Notes under the pieces: model-generated
Database searches by the model: none
Seen by the model: the letters and a program-made list of their open reading frames with translations, nothing else
What the model was told of the DNA's origin: nothing
DNA from: Verrucomicrobiaceae bacterium
GTDB lineage: Bacteria > Verrucomicrobiota > Verrucomicrobiia > Verrucomicrobiales > Verrucomicrobiaceae
DNA length: 64,000 nt
Reading direction: 5' to 3'
Assembly (NCBI GenBank): GCA_016713035.1
Contig: JADJPW010000004.1
Location: 310,001 to 374,000, forward strand
Shown: positions 29,241 through 37,437 of the stretch, piece by piece
Position numbering within the stretch: position 1 is the first letter of the stretch
How the letters are laid out: the number at the start of each line of letters is the position of its first letter
Position numbers and translations under genes: made by a program

Positions 29241-29963
29241 TCAGACCACATTGGCCTTGGCCCCACGGCGGCGACGTAGCAGCAGGGCGCAGGAGCTGCC
29301 CAGGAGCAGTGCGGAGCCTGGCTCTGGCACAGGTGTGTAGTCGTATTTCAACTGCCAATTGGCCGACCAGTTGAAGTTATGCCCTTCCAGCGCCATCGTG
29401 ACTGAGGGATTTGTGAAATAGCTGATGAGCGCATTGCTGCTGAAAGTGGCACTATCGGTACCAATGCCGATGAATTCAGAAATGTTCGGCAGATTGAAAG
29501 CGGACTGATCAGACCATGAAAACGAGGGGCCATTCTGTGGCGACATGATCCAAAATGGGGTGGCCACATCGTTGAGGAAGACCGTGCTGGAGACATCGTA
29601 GTTATTGATCACGGGGACCCAGCCTGCTCCCAGCCAGCCATTGCCTCCATCCACGTTGAAGGACTGTCCACCAGTCAGGGTGATGTCGAGTATCTGGTCT
29701 CCTTTGCCGTCACCGCCGTAATCGGCCATCCAATCACCATATCCTTTGACCGTGAGGCAGAATGTCACGCTATTGAGGGTGCCAAGGCTGGAGTTGAACA
29801 GATTGTAATTCATATTCTGGCTGAAACTGGAGCCGCCAGCATTGGTCCAATTCGTGCCAAAACTTCCGCTTCCAGCGGTGATGGTATTCGCTTGAGCGCG
29901 GTTGCCTGCTGTGATCATGACGAGGATCGCGATGGCAAAGCGAATTTTTGTAAATGTGGTCAT
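29241..29963 (-). CDS. PEP-CTERM sorting domain protein
   Basis: 240 residues. An N-terminal signal peptide (IRFAIAILVMITAGNRAQA) precedes a Gly/Asn/Ser-rich beta-type body (GSFGTNWTNAGGSSFSQN, LTGGQSFNVDGGNGWLG). The C-terminus is the classic sorting tail: VPEPGSALLLGSSCALLLRRRR. Exosortase cuts such tails and the proteins are exported, often with extracellular polysaccharide. No exosortase gene is in this window, so the enzyme must be elsewhere. A strong terminator follows. The function of the body is unknown. Confidence 0.87.
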   Translation of the reverse strand: MTTFTKIRFAIAILVMITAGNRAQANTITAGSGSFGTNWTNAGGSSFSQNMNYNLFNSSLGTLNSVTFCLTVKGYGDWMADYGGDGKGDQILDITLTGGQSFNVDGGNGWLGAGWVPVINNYDVSSTVFLNDVATPFWIMSPQNGPSFSWSDQSAFNLPNISEFIGIGTDSATFSSNALISYFTNPSVTMALEGHNFNWSANWQLKYDYTPVPEPGSALLLGSSCALLLRRRRGAKANVV

Positions 29964-30112
29964 GGTGCGTGGGTGGTAAATTGTAAATCACCATGCGCTG
30001 CCGTAAAAACCAGAGACAGCTCAAAGCTGTAATTGTTCTCTCATTTGAGTGTCAGAATTGATCACAATCGCCTGACAAATCCCCCGTTTGCCTACTGAGG
30101 CCATTTTACAAT

Positions 30113-31615
30113 TTACAGCCAGCCCGTTTGTTGGAGCCGCCCGGTGAGTTCCATCTGCTTTTCGAGATGCACCGCATATTGAGCAGCTTTGGCGGCTTCA
30201 GGCTTACAACGGGTTGATTCGTCCAAAGTGACCAATTTGGCGCACAGGGTGGCATAACTCACTTTTTCTGCTCCGCCTTGATTGGCGTGGGCATAGGCAG
30301 CCTGGATGGCACCGCCGAGAGCGGCCCCCTCGCTCGTGTTCAGAGTGACGACCTCGGCATTGAAGCAGTCAGCGGCGATCTGGCGCCATGTACGGCTTTT
30401 GCTGCCACCACCCGTGAGGCGGATTTCTGTCGGATTCATGCCCAGGTCACGGAAGCGCTTCAAACCATACGCTAAGCCAAGCGTGGCACCTTCCACCGCT
30501 GCACGGGCCATGTTCGCAGGCGTCATATTGCCCGTGCGCAGTCCATGCAGGACGCCAGCGCCGTTGGGCAAGTTCGGCGTGCGCTCGCCATTGAGATAGG
30601 GCAGGAACATGACTCCCTCTGCACCTTGGGGGGCGGATTTCATGGCCGCTTCGAGTTGATTTAAATCCCAGCCGAACATCTCACGCACCTGCTCGGTGAC
30701 GACGGTGACATTCATCGTGCAGACCAGGGGAAGCCACTGATCGGTGCTGTCGCAAAAGGCCGCCACCTCGCCCTGCCCATCGACCACTGGAGCGCTCGCC
30801 ACGCCATAGAGTGTGCCACTGGTGCCAAAGCTGGCGGTGATGACTCCAGGCTGGATGTTTCCGGTGCCGATCGCGCCCATCATATTATCACCACCACCAG
30901 CAGAGATGATCACGCTTTCCGAGAGCCCCCACTTTTTCGCCAATTCAGGCCGCAAGGTGCCATGCACTTCCTTGGACGAGCCCAGGGGCGGCAGCATGCC
31001 ACGCACGCTCGGGTCGATGAAGTCACAGATCTCATACGCCCACTGCCGGGTGCTCACATTGAGGATGCCCATGCCGCTGGCGTCACCGTACTCCATACGC
31101 TTCACGCCACTGAGCCAGAAATTGATGTAATCATGGGGCAGCAGGATGGATTTCGTTTTCGCGAAGTTCTGCGGCTCATTCTGCTTCATCCAGAGCAGCT
31201 TAGGGATGGTGTAGCCGGGCAGCATGGCATTGCCAGCCAGCGCGATGACACCTGGCTGGCCGCCAAAGTGGTGCGCGATCTCTGCACACTGCGCCTGTGT
31301 GGAGGTATCGCACCACAGCTTTGCCGCTCGCACGGGCTGGTCATCTGCCCCCAGTGCCACGAGTCCATGCTGCTGGCCACTCACGCCGATGCCGGCGATC
31401 TGGGATTTCGCCGCGCCGATCTGCTCTAGGCACTGCATGACGCAGGCATCCACTGCGTCGATCCAGGTCTGAGGCTGCTGCTCCAGATGCCCTGGCGGCA
31501 GTCCCTCGATCAAATCATACGTGCTGTGCCCGCTGGCGATGATGTTGCCCGTATCGAGGTCGAGTACGATGGCTTTGGAACTCTGGGTGCCGCTGTCGAT
31601 GCCGAGGAAGTACAT
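30113..31615 (-). CDS. xylB: Xylulokinase
   Basis: 500 residues from ATG 31615 (MYFLGIDSGTQSSKAIVLDL); the frame extends 22 codons further upstream without homology. FGGY kinase hallmarks: DSGTQSSKA (phosphate-1 loop), GQQHGLVALGADD, LWCDTSTQAQCAEI, AGGGDNMMGAIGTG, SFGTSGTLYGVA, and FLPYLNGERTPNLPNGAGV, followed by LTGGGSKSRTWRQIAADCFN (adenosine site). It phosphorylates D-xylulose with ATP to give xylulose-5-phosphate for the pentose-phosphate pathway. The gene stands alone. No xylose isomerase or transporter is adjacent. Confidence 0.93.
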   Translation of the reverse strand: MYFLGIDSGTQSSKAIVLDLDTGNIIASGHSTYDLIEGLPPGHLEQQPQTWIDAVDACVMQCLEQIGAAKSQIAGIGVSGQQHGLVALGADDQPVRAAKLWCDTSTQAQCAEIAHHFGGQPGVIALAGNAMLPGYTIPKLLWMKQNEPQNFAKTKSILLPHDYINFWLSGVKRMEYGDASGMGILNVSTRQWAYEICDFIDPSVRGMLPPLGSSKEVHGTLRPELAKKWGLSESVIISAGGGDNMMGAIGTGNIQPGVITASFGTSGTLYGVASAPVVDGQGEVAAFCDSTDQWLPLVCTMNVTVVTEQVREMFGWDLNQLEAAMKSAPQGAEGVMFLPYLNGERTPNLPNGAGVLHGLRTGNMTPANMARAAVEGATLGLAYGLKRFRDLGMNPTEIRLTGGGSKSRTWRQIAADCFNAEVVTLNTSEGAALGGAIQAAYAHANQGGAEKVSYATLCAKLVTLDESTRCKPEAAKAAQYAVHLEKQMELTGRLQQTGWL

Positions 31616-31720
31616 AATAAAAATCGGAGGTGGAGATGAACCGCCGCTTTTCGGCGAAAAGCCCCCTGCTTCCAAGCTCAAAAATGCACTGTTTCACACC
31701 CTCTCAGGCAACCACCATCC

Positions 31721-33145
31721 TCAGAGCTGGTTCCCGATCACGCCCATGAGCGTGGAGCCCTTTTTTTCTGCGGCAGCCTGTGTGAGCCGCTGGCAGAGTG
31801 AGAAATCTGCCTCAAACACACGGCGCTGGATCGACTGGACGAATGGCGGTGCGGAGGAGGCCAGATTCAGCTCTCGATTGAGCTTCAGGCTCAGGGTATC
31901 GCAGTTGGCAGAGCCGAACATGGCCCAGCCGTCACACAGGACCACTTTCATGTGCGTCATGCCTGGGTAGCCATACACCTTCACACCTGCGGCGATGAGC
32001 CTAGCGGCGCTGGTATGATTCACCGTATTCATGATGCCAGAGTCGTTTGCACCAGGGAGAATGATGCGCACATCGACCCCACGCCGCGCTGCATCTAGGA
32101 AGTCGCTGATCATCCCCTCCTCAGCCAGATAAGGCGTATGCACCCACACACGCTGCCGTGCCGCCTGCACAGCCGTGCGCAGTGCCCGGGCGATTTCCTT
32201 GCGCCCCTTGGCCACATAGGTGCGTAGCACCCGCAGCGGATATGCCCCCGCGACCTGCTGCGGGCTCACCCCTGCCGCCTCTCGCCGGTGGAGGGCGTTT
32301 TGCAGGGTCCAGTTCCGCACCCAGCTTTCGCCATCCCAATGCCGCTGAAAGATATTTGCCAGATCCAGCACCACAGGCCCCTCGACGCGGGCCATCAGAT
32401 CATGCCATTCACTCTCGTATTCACGCCCGATGTTCATCCCGCCCATGTAGGCGAGGCGCCCGTCGATGAGGTGTAGCTTCGTGTGGTCACAAAGCAGCGC
32501 CGGATTCGTCGTCACCCGCAGTTTCACATCCGAGTCCTGCACCAGATAATCACCGATGAAATCTGGAGGCTGAAAACCAGGCGGCGGAGGTGTCTCAGGA
32601 TTCACCTTATGAGCGGTGCGCGTGCCCAGACCGTCGATAAACACACGCACCGGGATCTGGCGGGATTTTTCCCGCAGGAGGTCCGCAAAGCGCACCCCCG
32701 TGTCATCATTGTCGAAGATGAAAACCTGCGAATCGATGCTCGTGCGGGCATTTTTGACCTCGCGCACGAGTTCTGGAAAAAACTCCGCGCCATCGACGAG
32801 AAGCCGCACTTTACCAGAACTCCGCGCTGGCAGCTTTTGGGCATCCAGCAGAGCTTCAAAAGCCTCGGTGCCTGGCGCTGGCGCATCAGGGGGCAGAGTC
32901 TCGATGGTGGGCAGCGGCGTCGTACCCGCAAAGAAGGCATGCGTGCGCTGCGCGGCACTCAGAGCGACCGCCTTCGTGGTCGAGACCGGGGCGCGAGCCA
33001 GCGAGCCCACGGAAGCACGCCACAAATGCGCCAACTGCTCCACCACCGGCACACGGGTGATTTTTGTCGGCATCATCTCCAGCCCCTTGGGTGTGCTACA
33101 CTGCGCCAGCAGGCAGAGAGCAGCCACCGATAAGCAGCGTTGCAT
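31721..33145 (-). CDS. Phospholipase D/cardiolipin synthase-family lipoprotein
   Basis: 474 residues. ATG 33145 gives a lipoprotein signal, MQRCLSVAALCLLAQC, with Cys16 as the acylated residue. A start 30 nt upstream is also possible. Two HKD motifs are visible: HTKLHLIDGRLAYMGGMNIG and HMKVVLCDGWAMFGSANCD. SIDSQVFIFDNDDTGVRF and VWVHTPYLAEEGMISDFL match the ClsA-like core. It likely forms cardiolipin or hydrolyses phospholipid. Having a lipobox instead of two TM helices is less usual for cardiolipin synthases, so a hydrolase in the envelope is possible. Confidence 0.88.
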   Translation of the reverse strand: MQRCLSVAALCLLAQCSTPKGLEMMPTKITRVPVVEQLAHLWRASVGSLARAPVSTTKAVALSAAQRTHAFFAGTTPLPTIETLPPDAPAPGTEAFEALLDAQKLPARSSGKVRLLVDGAEFFPELVREVKNARTSIDSQVFIFDNDDTGVRFADLLREKSRQIPVRVFIDGLGTRTAHKVNPETPPPPGFQPPDFIGDYLVQDSDVKLRVTTNPALLCDHTKLHLIDGRLAYMGGMNIGREYESEWHDLMARVEGPVVLDLANIFQRHWDGESWVRNWTLQNALHRREAAGVSPQQVAGAYPLRVLRTYVAKGRKEIARALRTAVQAARQRVWVHTPYLAEEGMISDFLDAARRGVDVRIILPGANDSGIMNTVNHTSAARLIAAGVKVYGYPGMTHMKVVLCDGWAMFGSANCDTLSLKLNRELNLASSAPPFVQSIQRRVFEADFSLCQRLTQAAAEKKGSTLMGVIGNQL

Positions 33146-33291
33146 CAAAACAGTGAGTAATGCGGAATCAGACATCCTCCTCTACCGTAAACGAGGACGA
33201 TCAAGCCAGGAAATAGAATCTCCATCCGCTACACGCAGTAGGCGGCTGTTTCCACAGTTGCACCGCACTCCGCAGCGGCCAATCATGCGCC

Positions 33292-34086
33292 ATGCCACTT
33301 GCTACGACTGTCTTCCTTGCGCTCAAGTTGCCGTCCTTTGAGAAACTCACACTCGGCATCGCCCTCGATAACTTTGAGCGCTACATGAGCTGAGCCGGAG
33401 TAGCCTGGCTACTGGGCTACGTCCTCTTCAAACGCCAATGGCAGCACCGGAAGATCAATCCACGCATGCCAGCCAAATCCGATGTCTGGCGAGAGATCCG
33501 CTGGTCGATGCTCACCGTCCTCATCTACGGCCTCGTCGGTGCCGCCACTCTCTGGGCTTGGCGGCAGGGGTGGACGCGCATGTATCGCGATCTCGCCATC
33601 CATGGTTGGGGCTGGTTTGTCACCAGCATCGGCCTCATCATCGTCGTGCATGATACCTGGTTCTACTGGACGCACCGGCTCATGCATCACCGTGCCCTCT
33701 TCCGCTGGTTTCACCGCGTGCATCACCTCTCCACCAATCCCAGCCCCTGGGCCGCCTACGCCTTTGCACCGCCAGAGGCATTCATGCAGGCACTCATTTT
33801 CCCTCTCGTCGCCTTTACTCTACCAGTGCATCCGTTTGCATTTGCAGTCTTCATGTTGTGGCAGCTCCTCTTCAATGTCGTAGGCCACACTGGCTATGAA
33901 TACAGCCCGCGCTGGCTCATGGACACCTGGCTGGGCAAGTTCCTGAACACCCCCACCAATCACGCCATGCACCACGAATCCATGCGCGGAAATTACGGCC
34001 TCTACTTCAATGTCTGGGACCGCCTCATGGGCACCAATCACACGCACTATGAGGACCGCTTTCGCGAGGTGACACATCGTGCCTGA
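33292..34086 (+). CDS. Sterol desaturase/fatty acid hydroxylase family protein with an in-frame TGA
   Basis: ATG 33292 reads MPLATTVFLALKLPSFEKL ... NFERYMS, then TGA at 33391-33393. The same frame then continues AGVAWLLGYVLFKRQW and the whole hydroxylase domain to 34086. Because upstream and downstream parts look like one protein and share the frame, the TGA probably replaces a sense codon such as TGG (Trp). The domain has the His boxes HDTWFYWTHRLMHH, HRVHHLSTNP and NHAMHHESMRGNYG with TM segments between. These membrane enzymes hydroxylate or desaturate lipids with a di-iron centre. Translation could also start at 33466, losing one TM segment. Confidence 0.75.
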
Positions 34087-34133
34087 CGTGCCCTGCCCCG
34101 CCATTCGTGCAGCCACTGAGCAGCAGCGCCACC

Positions 34134-34909
34134 TCAGCGCAGATTCACTGCGCCACCATCGATCGGATAAGAGCACCCGGTGACAAAAGAGGCCTCATCG
34201 CTGCACAGATACAGCGCCAGCGCTGCGATCTCCTCTGGCTTCGCCATGCGACCGATCGGCTGAGCCGCACTGAGCTTCTCAAACATCTCCGCCTCCTGGC
34301 CAGGGTAGTTTTTCGCCAGATAACCATCCACAAACGGCGTGTGGACCCGCGCCGGAGCGATGCAATTGCAGCGAATGCCCTGTTTAATAAAATCCTTCGC
34401 AATCGAGATGGTCATCATCAGCACTGCCCCCTTCGTCATCGAGTAAGCAAAGCGGTTCTCCAGACCGATCTGTGCCGCGATGGAGCACATATTCAGGATC
34501 ACACCGCCACCGCTCACCGTCATCCGCTCTAGCGCCGCCTGCGCACAGGCATGCACGCCCTTGATATTCACCCGGTAAAGCCGGTCCATATCCGCCTCCG
34601 TCGTATTCAGCGCATTGCCGACATGTGCGATGCCAGCGTTGTTCACCAAGATGTCAATCCGTCCGCCATTCCCTGCTGCGATTTCAGAGAACAACGCCTT
34701 CACCCCGCCACATCGCCCACATCACAGGCACGCGCCGTAGCCCGCCCACCTGCTGCCAAAATCTGCTCCACCGTTTCCTGTGCCGCCTTCAGCTCCAAAT
34801 CCAGCACCTCCACCGCTGCTCCCTGCTTGGCAAACAACAGCGCGATAGCCTTACCGATACCGGAGCCCGCCCCGGTGATGACGACATTTTTATTGGAGAG
34901 TGAAAACAT
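34134..34909 (-). CDS. Short-chain dehydrogenase/reductase (SDR), one frameshift
   Basis: Start ATG 34909: NKNVVITGAGSGIGKAIALL (TGxxxGxG cofactor motif) and, after NAD-specificity residues VLDLELKA, RACDVGDVAG. A one-base shift near 34705 leads to ALFSEIAAGNGGRIDILVNNAGIAHVG (NNAG), LNMCSIAAQIG (catalytic Ser) and YSMTKGAVLMM (Tyr and Lys of YxxxK), ending PIDGGAVNLR. All catalytic residues are present, so the shift is probably a missing G in a gggg run. It is a classical SDR oxidoreductase, substrate unknown. It is convergent with the sterol desaturase gene, 47 nt away. Confidence 0.87.
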
Positions 34910-35065
34910 AAGTGCGAGCCCTCAAGCTGGAGCGAAAGCTGCTCACGGCAAGCTCTGCGCACACTTCCACGCGAGGTTGTGCCACTTTCGCCTTGCCTCC
35001 ATCCCCACGCAGGTGGCATCTTAGCCCTCCCTCCCGGAGTCCAGCCCCCTCCTCCGCCCTCGTCC

Positions 35066-36667
35066 ATGCAGACGCATCCCCCCATACGCACCGCACCCCG
35101 TCCTAAAGCCACAGGCAACAGTCTCGCCCCCGTGCTCCTCGTGCTAGCCGCACTCGGCATCAGCACCGCCGTCTTTTTCCTCTTCACCAAAAAACGGCTT
35201 CAGGCAGAAAAAACCACGCCAACGGCTCAAACAGCCCAGACAGCCCCTGCGGAGTCCACGGCCAAAAACAGCCCCAAAGCTGAAAATGGCCCCACAGCTC
35301 CTTCCACCACCTCACCGGCTCCTAGCAGCCCCAAAGCCGCTACCGAGGCCGTTTTCGGCTTCGCACGGCCCACGGACCTCGGCAAACAAATGGCCCAAAG
35401 CCTCGCCAGCAACGACTTCGCCGCCGTAGGCAAGCTCGCCGCCGCCAGCGACCCCGCACAGGCCGCTGAAGCCGCCCAGCTCTTCCAACAGCTCCAAAAC
35501 ATGGGCTTCAAACCCGGCACCGCCGACCAAGTCGAACTCCTCGGACAGGTCGAAAACCACACACGCATCGCCATTCCACTCACGAAAACTGGCAGCACCG
35601 ATCCCCTGCGCCTCCAGCTCGATCTCGAGCGCGATGAACGCATGGGCTGGAAAATCGCCAAAATCACCCTGCCAAAAGAAGCCGCCGCCGCGCTCACCAC
35701 TACCGCCACAGCACCCGCCGCAGCCCCGCAGACTCCGGCACCCACTGTCGCCACGGATACTAGTGTGACCACCCCTGCCCCGCCCGTGCCGCCCATGCCC
35801 ACCACCCCTGGTAGCGCCACCTCCCCACCACCCATCCCGCCACCACCCAGCGCAGCCCCCAGCAGCAGCGGCACCGCCACCACCGCCGCCCCACCCAAAA
35901 AATCCCTCTTCGTCATCGAAGAAACCCCCGACGCACTCACCTTCTCCACCGACTTCGTCAAACACCTGCTCAATCACGACTTCACAGCCGCCCGCGACTA
36001 CATCGACCCCCAAAAAGTCCATGTCGAACGCCTCGCCGGGCTCTGCATCGTCTTCGAAGAAGGAAACTACCGCCTAAAGCCCAGCAAACCGCTCCTCGTA
36101 ACCGTCGCCAACCCCGAAGTCTCCTGGGTCATCGCGCAAGTCGAGTCCGAATCCCTCCAACAGAGCACCGAATTCGGCCTCGAGCTCAAACGTGAATCCC
36201 CCACCACCCCGTGGAAAGTCGCCGGCATCAATCTCTCTCAAATTCTCGGCTCCTTTGCCCAAAACGCCAGCCGCCTCGGCATCCCCTACGCCCCCATCGT
36301 CACCAATCCTCGCGGCGGCGAAAGCCTAGCCCTCTACTTCGAATACGATCAAGCCGTGCTCCATCCCCGTGCTCTGAAGCAGATCCAAATCATCGCCGCC
36401 ATCATGAAGGCAGACCCCAGCAAAAAACTCCGCATCGCTGGCCACACCGACGCCCTCGGCGGTGACGATTACAACGTCAACCTCTCCCGGACCCGCGCAG
36501 ACACCGTCAAAAGCCAGCTCGCCGCCCTCGGCGTCCCCGCCGCCCAGATCGAGACCGTAGGACTCGGCAAGGCCCAACCCCTCAGCCCCAACTTAAAAGC
36601 CGATGGCACCGACGACCCCGAAGGCCGCTCCCACAACCGCCGCGCGGAGATCTACCTCGACTTTTAG
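35066..36667 (+). CDS. OmpA-family protein with single N-terminal TM and Pro/Ala-rich linker
   Basis: 533 residues from ATG 35066 (an earlier ATG at 34979 gives only unlikely sequence). Residues about 17-38 form a TM anchor (LVLAALGISTAVFFLFTKK). A Thr/Ala/Pro-rich linker and two similar segments of about 100 residues follow (NDFAAVGKLAAASD and HDFTAARDYIDPQKV regions). The OmpA C-terminal domain starts near residue 410: YFEYDQAVLHPRALKQIQ, RIAGHTDALGGDDYNVNLS and RRAEIYLDF. This domain binds peptidoglycan. The protein should tether the inner membrane or periplasm to the wall. The linker DNA is repetitive but in frame. Confidence 0.86.
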   Translation: MQTHPPIRTAPRPKATGNSLAPVLLVLAALGISTAVFFLFTKKRLQAEKTTPTAQTAQTAPAESTAKNSPKAENGPTAPSTTSPAPSSPKAATEAVFGFARPTDLGKQMAQSLASNDFAAVGKLAAASDPAQAAEAAQLFQQLQNMGFKPGTADQVELLGQVENHTRIAIPLTKTGSTDPLRLQLDLERDERMGWKIAKITLPKEAAAALTTTATAPAAAPQTPAPTVATDTSVTTPAPPVPPMPTTPGSATSPPPIPPPPSAAPSSSGTATTAAPPKKSLFVIEETPDALTFSTDFVKHLLNHDFTAARDYIDPQKVHVERLAGLCIVFEEGNYRLKPSKPLLVTVANPEVSWVIAQVESESLQQSTEFGLELKRESPTTPWKVAGINLSQILGSFAQNASRLGIPYAPIVTNPRGGESLALYFEYDQAVLHPRALKQIQIIAAIMKADPSKKLRIAGHTDALGGDDYNVNLSRTRADTVKSQLAALGVPAAQIETVGLGKAQPLSPNLKADGTDDPEGRSHNRRAEIYLDF

Positions 36668-36675
36668 CCCGCTGA

Positions 36676-37374
36676 ATGAAAACCGCGCTTTTCGCCCTTT
36701 GCCTCCTCAACCAGCTCCTCGTCGCCGCAGAGCCCACGCTGCTCTTTTCCGACGACTTTGCCCGCGATGAAAAAACACCCGGCAAAGAAGACATCGGCAA
36801 CGGCTGGACCACCAACAGCCCCTGGCGGGCCAAAGGCCACCAACAGGTCGATTTGAAAGACGGCATCATGCACGTCACCAAGCACGCAGAGGCCGACCAC
36901 GGCGTCGCCATCTTCCACAACGCTGCATTTCAGGACGGCATCGTCGAGCTGCGCTTCAACCTCAGTGCCGGTGACGACCTCGGAGTCGATTTCGTCGATC
37001 GTGAGCTCAAATCCGTCCACGCCGGGCACCTCTGCCTCGCCCGCGTCACCAACAAAGCCCTCACCATCATGGACTCCAAGACCGGCGGCATGGACAACAA
37101 AATCCGTGAGCGTCGTCAAGCAGGCGACAAATCCCCAGAACTCGCCGCACTGCTCAAAACCAAAACCAAGACCTTCAAACTCGACCTCAAGCCCGGCGAC
37201 TGGCACACCCTGCACATCACCATCACCGCCAGCACCATGGCCGTAAAGATCGACGGCCAGGACATCGGCACCTTCACCAGCGAAGGCATCGCCCACCCCA
37301 CCAAGCGCATGATCACCCTCGCCGTGAACAAATCCACCCAGGTCGATGATGTCAAAGTGTGGAAGACGCGATGA
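36676..37374 (+). CDS. Secreted lectin-like protein (DUF1080/concanavalin-type fold)
   Basis: 232 residues with a signal peptide (MKTALFALCLLNQLLVAAEP). The body carries the pattern of a jelly-roll with LLFSDDFARDEKTPGKED, then GNGWTTNSPWRAKG, DHGVAIFHNAAFQDG and WHTLHITITASTMAVKIDGQ. This layout is that of DUF1080/3-keto-glucoside hydrolase-like secreted proteins very common in Planctomycetes and Verrucomicrobia, though no catalytic residues can be asserted. It starts 8 nt after the OmpA gene, so probably one operon. Confidence 0.62.
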   Translation: MKTALFALCLLNQLLVAAEPTLLFSDDFARDEKTPGKEDIGNGWTTNSPWRAKGHQQVDLKDGIMHVTKHAEADHGVAIFHNAAFQDGIVELRFNLSAGDDLGVDFVDRELKSVHAGHLCLARVTNKALTIMDSKTGGMDNKIRERRQAGDKSPELAALLKTKTKTFKLDLKPGDWHTLHITITASTMAVKIDGQDIGTFTSEGIAHPTKRMITLAVNKSTQVDDVKVWKTR

Positions 37375-37437
37375 GAATGCGACGAAGCACCATTGTTCTT
37401 GCCATTTTCCGACGTTTTCGATAGGCAGGGCATGTTT

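Noticed and set aside
33391..33393. Selenocysteine reading of the in-frame TGA
   Set aside because: No SECIS-like stem was visible and the position is a TM-proximal, non-catalytic residue in the family.
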